Source: an uncultured Acetatifactor sp.
GTDB lineage: Bacteria; Bacillota; Clostridia; Lachnospirales; Lachnospiraceae
Direction of reading: 5' to 3'
DNA: 64,000 nt
Assembly: GCA_910584235.1 (NCBI GenBank)
Contig: CAJTZD010000012.1
Coordinates: 18,788 to 82,787 of the forward strand
The notes under the pieces were generated by a model. That model was not told where the DNA came from, did no database searches, and saw only the letters and a list, made by a program, of their open reading frames with translations. Position numbers and translations under genes: made by a program. This document shows positions 33,584 to 41,011 of the stretch, piece after piece; positions within the stretch are counted from its first letter, which is position 1, and every line of letters begins with the position of its first letter.

Positions 33584-34612
33584 TCAGTTAAACTTAAAAA
33601 TTTTCTGGCAGATCTTATATCCCCCCACGGAAATCTTCCGTCCTCCCCTGCCCGGCAGATTCATGGCATAGCCCAGCAGGCCGTTTCGCATCCGGAAAAA
33701 CAGCTTCCTGTCTTTCGATTTCAGGTATTTCCAGAGTTCTTTTTTCTTCTCAAGTCCCTCTTCCGTGCCGGAACGGATCAGAAGCACTGAAGATACGGTA
33801 GTGATGATTTCCAGGTAATTGAACATATACTGATAAAGACGTTTGTTCTTTATGACTTCCTGCTTCCTGTCCACCAGGTAATCGATCATAATCCGGTTCA
33901 CTTTCAACTGCTGGTCAATGCGGGATATCATGACCTCCTCATTCACGGACTGGTCCTCTCTTCCGATGTAATATCGGTACAGGTTCACATCCAGGTAATA
34001 CAGATTCTTCACATAGGGCAGCGGCTCGAATACATAGAGATTATCCACATAAAAGGTATGCCGGGGCAGCTCAAGGCCGCATTCCCTCAAAAGCTTCGTC
34101 CGGAAGATCACCGAGTGCATCAGGATGTAATGGCCTTTCATAAAATGATGGCAGTCCTCCCAGGAAACCATTTTCCCCTCCGGAAGAATGTGGCGGTAAT
34201 GCATCACTTTCTTGCGCTTCTCCCCCTCTTTCTCATAGACGAAGTTGCACACCAGCATATCCAGGGAAGACGCCCCCCCTGCCATCTCCCGCAGGGTATC
34301 CAACACTTGCAGATAGGCCTCTTTCTTCACCCAGTCGTCGCTGTCCACCACCTTGAAATACAGGCCGGTGGCATTTTGGATACCGGTGTTCACGGCCGCC
34401 CCATGGCCGCCGTTTTCCTGATGCACGGCCTTTACGATTGTGGGATAGCTGTCCGCGTATTCATCCGCGATTTGGGCCGTCCTGTCTTTCGCCGAGCCGT
34501 CGTCCACGATAATGATCTCCACGTCCTCCCCGCCTGTCAGCAGAGAGTCCACGCATTTTCGCATATACGCTTCCGAATTATAGCACGGAATCGCCACAGA
34601 TAATAATTTCAT
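33584..34612 (-). CDS. Family 2 glycosyltransferase
   Basis: A 342-residue GT-A glycosyltransferase: LSVAIPCYNSEAYMRKCVDSLL, IIIVDDGSAKDRTAQIADEY, ENGGHGAAVNTGIQNATG and the metal-binding KVVDSDDWV. It transfers a sugar from a nucleotide donor, probably to a surface glycan or glycolipid; donor and acceptor cannot be read. No transmembrane helix is evident. The ribosome site AGGTAAGC is modest. The neighbour upstream is the SfsA-MutY fusion (46 bases away) on the same strand, without obvious functional link. Confidence 0.82.
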   Translation of the reverse strand: MKLLSVAIPCYNSEAYMRKCVDSLLTGGEDVEIIIVDDGSAKDRTAQIADEYADSYPTIVKAVHQENGGHGAAVNTGIQNATGLYFKVVDSDDWVKKEAYLQVLDTLREMAGGASSLDMLVCNFVYEKEGEKRKKVMHYRHILPEGKMVSWEDCHHFMKGHYILMHSVIFRTKLLRECGLELPRHTFYVDNLYVFEPLPYVKNLYYLDVNLYRYYIGREDQSVNEEVMISRIDQQLKVNRIMIDYLVDRKQEVIKNKRLYQYMFNYLEIITTVSSVLLIRSGTEEGLEKKKELWKYLKSKDRKLFFRMRNGLLGYAMNLPGRGGRKISVGGYKICQKIFKFN

Positions 34613-34658
34613 TTTTCTAGCTTACCTCCTAGTTCCTATTCCTCAGCCGAACTCTTAC

Positions 34659-36488
34659 TTAGTCGGACTTATACCTAGTACTGCCCAGCTTAATGCTTAA
34701 ATATTTGGTATAGGCGCCATAGGCTGACGGAATGGGATATTTTTCTTTTGTCTGCTCCGGCTCTATATAGAGCCAGTCCGTGCTCTGTCCGCAGCCGGAC
34801 TCATCCACCCTGACCATATAGCCTTTCATATGCCATTCCCTGTGGGTAAAGATATGCTTTGCATCCTCCAGAGGTTCTATGCTCATGGCTTTCCATCCGT
34901 TATCAGCCAGATAATCGGCCACTTCCTCGGCAGTACAGAATCCGTCTATGGACGGAAATTCATACATTCCGGCCAGCAGGCCTTTTCCCGGACGCTTCCG
35001 GATCGCTGCCTTATCTCCCTTTTGAACGATCAGTATCGTCTTGTTCTCTATCCGCCTGGCCTTTTTGGGCTGTTTCTTCGGATACTCCTGCCAGGTGCCA
35101 TACTCCCGGCTTCCGCACAGATTGGCCAGGGGACACTCTCCGCACAGAGGAACGCCGTTAGGAATGCACACACAAGCTCCGATCTCCATCAATGCCTGGT
35201 TAAAGTCCCCGGGGCGGTCATGGGGCATGATTTCTTTCAGATCCTGCTCCACCGAAGCCTTTACCCTGCCGTCGTCAATATATCGCCCGTCCTGCCGAAG
35301 CCTTGCCACCACCCGCAGCACATTTCCGTCCACTGCGGGAACGGGACGCTGAAAGGCGATGGAGGCAATGGCTCCTGCCGTATAACTGCCTATGCCGCTT
35401 AAGGTAAGCAGTTCTTCATAGGTGTCCGGCATCTTTCCGCCATGGAGCTTTTGAATCTGGACCGCTCCCTTTTGAAGATTCCGCGCTCTGTTGTAATAGC
35501 CCAGTCCCTCCCACAGCTTCAGCAGGTCCTCCTCCTGTGCCTCCGCCAATGCCCCAATATCCGGCAGGGCATTCATAAAACGCTCAAAATAGGGCTTTAC
35601 GGCCTCCACTCTGGTCTGCTGCAGCATAATCTCCGATACCCATACCCTGTAAGGCGTGGGGGATTCCCGCCAGGGCAATATGCGCCTGCTTTTATCATAC
35701 CATTTTAGAAGCGGAATGCATATAGCCCCCAGCTTATTCTTTCCTAAGTTTTTTCTAAAGGTTTCATAAATGCGTGCCCCTTCTTCATCCGAAAGAGCCA
35801 CGGGAACGGGACGTTTTATTGTCATGGAATCGGGCCTGACTCTGCAGTCATAGGCCAGGATTTCCACCCCTGCCTGAGAGGCTTTTTGTAAGGCAAGCGC
35901 AAATTCCGCATGGGTATCCCGGTTAGGGGTAAAATACAGCACATCCTCCATCTGAATGACGAACAGCACATAGACGCGGTAGCCCTCTTTCCCGGCGGCG
36001 ATCAGCTCTTCCACATGCTTTACCGCTCTCTGGGAGGGCGCATCCGGAAAGCGCACGATCCCCTCCTCTTCCAACGTGACGCCCTTGACCTCCATGAAGA
36101 TCCGCTCTTCCCCTGCCTCCAGGTAAAAATCAAAGCGGGAATTGCCGTATCCTGCCTCCGGCTTCACAAGGGTCACGTCCTGCCTGAATCCGCCGCAGCG
36201 CAGCCATTCCTCCACGGCCCGGTTCGGCGCCTGGGAATCCATGTTCACCAGACGCTCTCCCTTCTGCACCGCCACAAGGTCATAGGCCGTGGAGCGCGCA
36301 GGATTTTCGCTCTTCTCCAGGTAGACGCGGGCATCTTTTGTCAGAAGCTCCCTGCATCTGCCGGTATTCTTCACATGGACTGTCTCCACCCTGCTCTCCC
36401 CGCCATGCCCGTCCGCTATCTCCACCCGGGCGATAAATCTGTTGGGGCGCTCCAAAAAACGTCCCTCTATGATATGCTTATATTCCAT
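34659..36488 (-). CDS. mutY: SfsA-MutY fusion: SfsA domain joined to A/G-specific adenine DNA glycosylase
   Basis: One open frame of 609 residues joins two families usually separate. Residues 1 to about 235 are SfsA (NTGRCRELL, NSRFDFYLEAG, IFMEVKGVTLEEEG, AVKHVEELI), thought to be a DNA/RNA-binding nuclease-like fold. Residues about 255-609 are MutY: catalytic Glu286 in WVSEIMLQQT, the helix-hairpin-helix LSGIGSYTAGAIASIAF, Asp387 in AVDGNV, an iron-sulphur cluster Cys441-X7-Cys449-X2-Cys452-X5-Cys458, and a NUDIX-like C-terminal domain that reads 8-oxoG. MutY removes adenine opposite 8-oxoguanine. No stop, frameshift or internal ribosome site separates the halves. ATG with GGAG about 14 bases upstream. 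It is followed and preceded by genes with no repair role. Confidence 0.9.
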   Translation of the reverse strand: MEYKHIIEGRFLERPNRFIARVEIADGHGGESRVETVHVKNTGRCRELLTKDARVYLEKSENPARSTAYDLVAVQKGERLVNMDSQAPNRAVEEWLRCGGFRQDVTLVKPEAGYGNSRFDFYLEAGEERIFMEVKGVTLEEEGIVRFPDAPSQRAVKHVEELIAAGKEGYRVYVLFVIQMEDVLYFTPNRDTHAEFALALQKASQAGVEILAYDCRVRPDSMTIKRPVPVALSDEEGARIYETFRKNLGKNKLGAICIPLLKWYDKSRRILPWRESPTPYRVWVSEIMLQQTRVEAVKPYFERFMNALPDIGALAEAQEEDLLKLWEGLGYYNRARNLQKGAVQIQKLHGGKMPDTYEELLTLSGIGSYTAGAIASIAFQRPVPAVDGNVLRVVARLRQDGRYIDDGRVKASVEQDLKEIMPHDRPGDFNQALMEIGACVCIPNGVPLCGECPLANLCGSREYGTWQEYPKKQPKKARRIENKTILIVQKGDKAAIRKRPGKGLLAGMYEFPSIDGFCTAEEVADYLADNGWKAMSIEPLEDAKHIFTHREWHMKGYMVRVDESGCGQSTDWLYIEPEQTKEKYPIPSAYGAYTKYLSIKLGSTRYKSD

Positions 36489-36497
36489 TTGGGAAAT

Positions 36498-37493
36498 CTA
36501 TCTCCTTTTCTCTGTGAGACGCGCAGCCGTTCTGCCGTAGGGCACCCTGGCCGCAGGTACGGACTGGGCGGCGCTCACGGTATGTACAGACTGGTCGTCA
36601 AAGAATATCTGGGCGCCGAAAGCTTTCAGCACGTCCCGCTTCTCCAGGCCCCCCAGAAAAAAGGCCTCGTCCACTCTCACATTCCATGAACGCATGGTGC
36701 GCAGAACACGCTCATGGGCCGGAGCGCACCGGGAAGTCACCAGGGCTGTCCGAATCGGGCAGTCGTCCGCTCCCAGCTCCCGCTGCAGCCCGGAAAGCTT
36801 TTTCAGAAATTTGGCAAAGGGCCCCTCCGCAAGAGGCTCCCTGGCGCGGCTTCGCTCATTCTCTTCAAAAGCGGTCAACCCCTTTTCCTTAAAAATCATT
36901 TCCGATTCGTCCGTAAAAAGCACAGCGTCTCCGTCAAAGGCAATCCGGATCTCCGGATACGCCCTGTCCAAAACGGGAATCCCTTTCTCCTGTCCGCCTG
37001 TCTCCGGGGAGAGAGCATGCCCCGGCTGCTGAGCACTTCCCCAGGGCTTATGCTCCGTGCAGATAATGCCTGCGGCAATGCCGCTGTCAATGGCCCGCTG
37101 TACATCGTCCTCATAGGCCGAAAGGAACAGATCCGTATGGAAAGCCGTCAGATACGGCGCCAGCGAAGCGCCGCTCACCAGCACGGAACGGGTAATTCCC
37201 AAGCCGTAATGGACAATGGAGTTGAATACCCGCAGAGAACTGTCCGGGCTGTTCCGTGACATAATGATGACATCCACCAGATTCTTTTCCGGGCTGTATG
37301 CATTCAGCTTCAGCAGGGATTTGATCAGGCCAAAGCCCGGCCCGGGCTTTAAGATATCCTGCTCATGGGCCACCTGGTAGCTGCAGTATGCCTCCAGCCC
37401 CTCCCTCTCAAAGATCTCGTTTTCCATGGTCAGATCGAACAGGGCTCTCGAAGAAACCCCTATCACCATTTTTTTGTCCGGCTGCTGTGCCAT
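36498..37493 (-). CDS. 5'-nucleotidase (Pfam 5-nucleotidase family)
   Basis: A 331-residue protein related to cytosolic 5'-nucleotidases: VIGVSSRALFDLTMENEIFE at the start (Asp of the phosphatase fold), VDVIIMSRNSPDSSLRVFNSI, LVSGASLAPYLTAFHTDLFLSA, and IFFDDQSVHTVSAA near the end, where acidic residues bind Mg2+. Family members dephosphorylate nucleoside monophosphates. AAAGGAG lies upstream of the ATG. It ends 9 bases before the SfsA-MutY start on the same strand, so the two are probably one transcript; a link to nucleotide pool quality is tempting but only inferred. Confidence 0.82.
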   Translation of the reverse strand: MAQQPDKKMVIGVSSRALFDLTMENEIFEREGLEAYCSYQVAHEQDILKPGPGFGLIKSLLKLNAYSPEKNLVDVIIMSRNSPDSSLRVFNSIVHYGLGITRSVLVSGASLAPYLTAFHTDLFLSAYEDDVQRAIDSGIAAGIICTEHKPWGSAQQPGHALSPETGGQEKGIPVLDRAYPEIRIAFDGDAVLFTDESEMIFKEKGLTAFEENERSRAREPLAEGPFAKFLKKLSGLQRELGADDCPIRTALVTSRCAPAHERVLRTMRSWNVRVDEAFFLGGLEKRDVLKAFGAQIFFDDQSVHTVSAAQSVPAARVPYGRTAARLTEKRR

Positions 37494-37582
37494 ATGCCGC
37501 TCCTTTCCTCATCCCCGCGCCCACCGTCAGATTCGGGCGGGCTTTCTCCAAAAAGGCCTGCCGGGGAAGAGAAAGCGGAGAG

Positions 37583-38224
37583 TCACCGCAGCCGGTTGCA
37601 CTCGTATCTCTCCAAAGTCAGCAGGCAGGTCCGCAGAGACTCATACCGCTCCTCAATATCCCCGTCGTCGATTTCGATATCGCTGGCGATTGCCATGGTT
37701 GTAATCATTTCATCCGTAATCCTGTGATGAAGTCCCGCCAGTATATTGAGCCGCTCCTCATAGCTGTCGGCATCCAGAAATTCCAGCACCAGCGGATCCA
37801 GCTCCCCGTCAGACGCTGTCCGCGCGCCTGCCCCGTCCTCTGCCCCGGCACCATCCGTCGTACCGGTATCTCCGACAGCCGCTCCTGCCCCGGCCATTCC
37901 AATCCCATGGGCCGCTTCCCGGCTGCCCGGCCCCGCTGTCATCTCCGGCTGCCCCTCCTTAGGCCCGGTCTCAGCCCATTGTCTGTCAGCCTCCGGTCCC
38001 TGCAGCTCAAAGCGGAATTCCTGCTCTGCATCCGGATATTTCGTCCTGTCCACCCTGCTTATAAACATGGACAGAGGTCTGGCGTAAATTTTAAAATCTC
38101 CGTAAAGCGCCTGATAGATCACCAGCTGCTCCCCCGTTTCGGTATGCTCCGCAACGGCCGTCACCTGATACAGATTTCCCTTAAAATGTTTATAGATCTC
38201 CTGTGATTTTGGAATAAATGACAT
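37583..38224 (-). CDS. DUF1653-domain protein with C-terminal extension
   Basis: A 213-residue protein. Residues 1-75 are a DUF1653 domain (YKHFKGNLYQVTAVAEHTETGEQLVIYQALYGDFKIYARPLSMF), a small beta fold of unknown role. A low-complexity Gly/Ala/Glu-rich stretch (about 80-135) is followed by a conserved-looking helical tail (DPLVLEFLDADSYEERLNILAGLHHRITDEMITTMAIASDIEI). Function unknown. AGGAGCTTCCGGAA precedes the ATG. A promoter candidate (ATGACA, 17 bases, TATACT) lies on the minus strand at 38261-38289, making the gene independent of the small unit upstream. Confidence 0.8.
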   Translation of the reverse strand: MSFIPKSQEIYKHFKGNLYQVTAVAEHTETGEQLVIYQALYGDFKIYARPLSMFISRVDRTKYPDAEQEFRFELQGPEADRQWAETGPKEGQPEMTAGPGSREAAHGIGMAGAGAAVGDTGTTDGAGAEDGAGARTASDGELDPLVLEFLDADSYEERLNILAGLHHRITDEMITTMAIASDIEIDDGDIEERYESLRTCLLTLERYECNRLR

Positions 38225-38260
38225 TTCCGGAAGCTCCTTTCTGATTCTTTTCCTACAGAA

Positions 38261-38289
38261 AGTATACCCCTATTTTCTCCAAATGTCAT
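38261..38289 (-). promoter_or_regulatory. Probable promoter of the DUF1653 gene
   Basis: Minus strand ATGACA (38284-38289), 17-base spacer, TATACT (38261-38266), about 30 bases before the SD of the gene starting at 38224. Confidence 0.55.
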
Positions 38290-38355
38290 GCGATTCCTGT
38301 CATTTATCCCAAAAAATGTTACTGTTACCGCGCCGTTCCCTGAGAATACGGCAAT

Positions 38356-38392
38356 AAAAGCTGCGGCAGACAATTCTCCTCTCTGCCACAGC
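38356..38392 (-). terminator. Strong terminator behind a nine-codon ORF
   Basis: Minus strand: GCTGTGGCAGA (38382-38392) pairs with TCTGCCGCAGC (38360-38370) over 11 positions (one mismatch), followed by TTTTATT. It begins two bases after the stop codon of the tiny ORF, so a ribosome at that stop would cover the stem. Confidence 0.8.
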
Positions 38393-38393
38393 C

Positions 38394-38423
38394 TTATAAT
38401 TGTCTCAGCCTGTCTCTTCCCAT
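38394..38423 (-). CDS. Nine-residue micro-ORF in its own transcription unit
   Basis: On the minus strand, AAAGGAGGG with ideal spacing precedes ATG (38421-38423), giving MGRDRLRQL and TAA (38394-38396). A sigma-A promoter and a LexA-type box stand upstream and a terminator follows at once, so the whole transcript would be about 105 bases. It may be a leader peptide, a micropeptide or simply the translated part of a small RNA. There is no family to compare with; the strength of the ribosome site is the main argument that it is translated. Confidence 0.45.
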   Translation of the reverse strand: MGRDRLRQL

Positions 38424-38439
38424 CTGTGTACCCTCCTTT

Positions 38440-38453
38440 AGAACATATGTTCT
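38440..38453. promoter_or_regulatory. LexA (SOS) box candidate
   Basis: AGAACATATGTTCT is a perfect 14-base palindrome and its core GAAC-ATAT-GTTC fits the Firmicute LexA consensus GAAC-RNRY-GTTC exactly. It lies just downstream of the predicted start of transcription and upstream of the SD of the nine-codon ORF, where bound LexA would block transcription. Confidence 0.55.
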
Positions 38454-38466
38454 GTTCTATATAACC

Positions 38467-38495
38467 AGGATAAAGCCTTAACCCTCATTTGTCAA
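38467..38495 (-). promoter_or_regulatory. Promoter of the micro-ORF unit
   Basis: Minus strand: TTGACA (38490-38495), 17-base spacer, TATCCT (38467-38472). It is the only sensible promoter in the 334-base gap between the DnaJ-like and DUF1653 genes. Confidence 0.55.
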
Positions 38496-38558
38496 CAGCT
38501 TTGAACAGGCAAATTATATGAAATTATAAGTACCATAAAACTCTCTTAAAGCAATCCC

Positions 38559-39311
38559 TCAATAATAGTACATCCCGTGGCCGCCGCAGCACCCTCCTCC
38601 GAAACAGCACATATTGCACAGCATAAAGGTACAGGCCCATCGGGCGCAGAGATTTCCCACACCGGAGGTGGGATAACCGTACTGTGCCTGCCGCTGCTCG
38701 TACCAGCTGCCGCCGTTCTCAAACTGCCGCACCAGACTGCGGTAGTCCATATTGTCCGGCTCTAAGCTTAAGGCACGCTTCGCATGCTCCAGCGCCGCCA
38801 CATTGTTTCCAAGCCCGGAATGGGCTATGGCGCTGTAGTAATACCATCTGGCGTTTCTATCCCTTTCGTTCATCCCGTCCAGCGTCGTCCTGGCCTCCCT
38901 GTAATAGCCGTTTCGGATATAATTGCCCGCGGAGCGTATATAATTGTTCTCCTCATAGCCGGTGTCCATACCCTGGCCGCCGAAACCGCCGAACCCTCCG
39001 AAAGGACCGCCGAAGCCCCAGAACGAGCCGCCCTGACCACCGTAACCGCCTGTACTGCCTGAACCGCCCTGGGAAGCGCTCCTGCCATAGCCGCCGCCCC
39101 CGTAGCCGCCGCTGTATCCCGAAGTACGCTCTTTCATAATCTGCTGGTAAGCCGCCTGAATCTCCTTAAATTTCTCCTCCGCCTGGGCTTTATTGGGGTT
39201 ATTCACATTGGCGTCGGGATGATACCTGCGGCTCAGTGCCTTATATGCCTTTTTGATCTCTTCCTCAGAAGCATTTCTGCTTATACCTAACACACTATAA
39301 GGATCGTACAT
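38559..39311 (-). CDS. DnaJ-domain protein with Gly-rich region
   Basis: A 250-residue protein. Residues 1-65 are a J domain (DPYSVLGISRNASEEEIKKAYKALSRRYHPDANVN) with the HPD motif that stimulates Hsp70 ATPase. Residues 70-120 are a Gly/Ser/Tyr-rich linker; a TPR-like helical segment (IRNGYYREARTTLDGMNERDRNARWYYYSAIAHSGLGNNVAALEHAKRALSLEPDN) follows. The end is hydrophobic and Cys/Gly-rich (FMLCNMCCFGGGCCGG), possibly a membrane or metal site. It is not a classical DnaJ (no CXXCXGXG zinc repeats). It sits in a run with DUF5685 and a zinc-ribbon protein, all on one strand; function unknown. Confidence 0.85.
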   Translation of the reverse strand: MYDPYSVLGISRNASEEEIKKAYKALSRRYHPDANVNNPNKAQAEEKFKEIQAAYQQIMKERTSGYSGGYGGGGYGRSASQGGSGSTGGYGGQGGSFWGFGGPFGGFGGFGGQGMDTGYEENNYIRSAGNYIRNGYYREARTTLDGMNERDRNARWYYYSAIAHSGLGNNVAALEHAKRALSLEPDNMDYRSLVRQFENGGSWYEQRQAQYGYPTSGVGNLCARWACTFMLCNMCCFGGGCCGGHGMYYY

Positions 39312-39379
39312 GTTTTCCTCGTTTCCCGGACAGGGTTCTCCCCGCCCAATGTTCCTGGTTCCTGCAAAAAGAAAATTCG

Positions 39380-40213
39380 TCAGGTCTGTCTGTGCAGTCT
39401 TCTCTCACGGACAGCCTCATATCTGCCCCAGATGCCGGAGTAAAGAATATTGCGGAGTATTTCCACATTCTCCAGGATGGGGAGCTTCTCAAATTCCCTG
39501 CAGCACTCCGATATCATCATGGTCAGGATAGTCCTGCATTCTTCCTCGAAATCAGCGTTGGAATAGCGAAGCTTTAAAGGATTCGGCGTTCCTTTCCTGA
39601 TATCCTCCTCCACATCCTCGTAAGCGTCGCACAGGTAGATAAATTTCCCGAGGAAAAAACCGAGCCTCCGCAGATTCTCAGCCCATTCGTCCTCCTTTGC
39701 CACCATGACCTCCGCCATAACCCTGCCAAACAGGCCGGCCAGAGTGTCGATATCCGCGCTGTTGTCTTTCTCCGCATCGGAAAAGTCCTGCATCAGCAGA
39801 TTGATCTTCCGGATCTTATCCGCATAAATTACCTTTAACCGCCCGCTCTTTCCCTCCAGGAGCCTGCCATAGACATACTTAAGGAACTTCTTCTCGTCCT
39901 CCCAGTCGTCCTGACATTTATAATGCGCAAACAATATATTCATATCCGCCGCATATTCCGTAAAGATATTATTCCTTGTGGGATGATTCTCAAAAGGATG
40001 GACAATGCATTTACAGCTTCCGGATAAGGTCTGCGGCTCATAAAGCCCTGTCAGCAAAACAGCCAGGAAAGTCATGTCATAGCTAAGGGAAATCTGTCCG
40101 CAGACACCGTATTTTCTTTTCAGCTCCCGGCAAATGCCGCAGTAATAAGACTGGTATACATCAAATTCCCTGAACTTCATTTCCGCTTTGTTTACAGTAA
40201 TATATCCGAACAT
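39380..40213 (-). CDS. DUF5685-family protein
   Basis: A 277-residue protein that I place in DUF5685 from its start MFGYITVNKAEMKFREFDVYQSYYCGICRELKRKYG and the internal CKCIVHPFENHPTRNN. Cysteines in YYCGICRELK (CxxC) and near 68-70 (CKC) may bind a metal. The central helices (LFGRVMAEVMVAKEDEWAENLRRLGFFLGKFIYLCDAYEDVEEDI) recall isoprenoid-synthase-like helical bundles with an acidic motif, but no catalytic role is known. It is located between a zinc-ribbon membrane protein and a J-domain protein, with 68 bases to the latter; probably one operon. Confidence 0.75.
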   Translation of the reverse strand: MFGYITVNKAEMKFREFDVYQSYYCGICRELKRKYGVCGQISLSYDMTFLAVLLTGLYEPQTLSGSCKCIVHPFENHPTRNNIFTEYAADMNILFAHYKCQDDWEDEKKFLKYVYGRLLEGKSGRLKVIYADKIRKINLLMQDFSDAEKDNSADIDTLAGLFGRVMAEVMVAKEDEWAENLRRLGFFLGKFIYLCDAYEDVEEDIRKGTPNPLKLRYSNADFEEECRTILTMMISECCREFEKLPILENVEILRNILYSGIWGRYEAVRERRLHRQT

Positions 40214-40240
40214 CTCAGACCTCCATCCCGGAATCCATTC

Positions 40241-40633
40241 TCAGCTCTTTTTGATGAATTCATTTCCGCACTTCCTGCAGGTGATGGCAATCCTGCCCTT
40301 TCCTTTCGGCACACGGATTTTCTGCCTGCAGTTTGGGCATTTATAGATATGGTAGTTCTTTCGCTGTCCCAATTCTTTCTTTTTCTTGATAAAAAAGCTT
40401 CTGACTTTCATCTCCCGTTTCAGGTACCACTGATTCTCCAGAGAACGCTTGCTTACATTTCTGGAAAACATCCTGAAGTATGCGTATACCATCACTGCCG
40501 TGGCCAGCAGGTAGAATATTCCTCCCCCCACAAAGGACACCAAAAGACACACAATAGCGGAAAACATCAGAAACTGATTGAAACGATCCGTACCATAGCG
40601 CCCCCACATAAAACGCTGCAGCTTTTCTCTCAT
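40241..40633 (-). CDS. Small membrane protein with C-terminal zinc ribbon
   Basis: A 130-residue protein. Two hydrophobic helices (about 22-50; FLMFSAIVCLLVSFVGGGIFYLLATAVMVYAYF) are followed by a basic segment and a zinc ribbon CPNCRQKIRVPKGKGRIAITCRKCGNEF (CxxC...CxxC), which faces the cytoplasm. Such proteins occur beside DnaJ-like and DUF5685 proteins in this bacterial group; no function is known. The ATG at 40633 follows GGAGGAA; the frame is open to 40672 but the extension has no support. Confidence 0.7.
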   Translation of the reverse strand: MREKLQRFMWGRYGTDRFNQFLMFSAIVCLLVSFVGGGIFYLLATAVMVYAYFRMFSRNVSKRSLENQWYLKREMKVRSFFIKKKKELGQRKNYHIYKCPNCRQKIRVPKGKGRIAITCRKCGNEFIKKS

Positions 40634-40734
40634 ATATATATTCCTCCTCACAGCATAACAAGAACCCTCCACTCACTATGTAACATTTTAAACTTTTTTG
40701 TTGGAAATACAATTAAATAACTATAAATTAAATT

Positions 40735-40773
40735 TAAAAAAAGCGCATAACAGCAACTGCCGCCACACGCTTT
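40735..40773 (-). terminator. Probable terminator of the tldD-tldE transcript
   Basis: Minus strand: AAAGCG ... CGCTTTTTTT enclosing GGCAG/CTG pairs, ending in seven T. Imperfect stem, so moderate confidence. It is about 230 bases behind the tldE stop. Confidence 0.5.
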
Positions 40774-40814
40774 CCCAAATATTTCTTTCAATCAATCCCA
40801 CACCTCCCAACTAT

Positions 40815-41011
40815 GCCGCTTCAGCGGCACATACAACAGAACGCAGTTCTATTGTCAAGAACAATAAATAAACTGGTGCGAGACTGGAAGAATGCCCATG
40901 CACTTTGGGCATTCTTCTGTGTGAGACCGGCTTGCAAAGCGAATTCATTCGCTTGCAAGCCTAGAAGTTCTTGGGCGACGTCCTTTGGCGCCCCAGAACT
41001 TCTTCTCACAC
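40815..41011. ncRNA. Structured region: four hairpins, two closed by an 8-pair stem (three-way junction)
   Basis: In order: GCCGCT-tc... pairing to AGCGGC (40815-40828); AAGAATGCCC / GGGCATTCTT (40888-40897 / 40907-40916, perfect); GGCTTGCAA-a-GCGAAT / ATTCGC-TTGCAAGCC (40929-40961, one bulge); AGAAGTTCT-t-GGGCG / CGCCC-c-AGAACTTCT (40963-41003). The last two are enclosed by GTGTGAGA / TCTCACAC (40919-40926 / 41004-41011), giving a three-way junction. The outer stem includes the tldE stop codon. Lies in the presumed 3' untranslated part of tldE. A fragment near 40846-40866 (TTCTATTGTCAAGAACAAT) also resembles the flank of repeats R1-R3. No known RNA family recognised. Confidence 0.45.
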
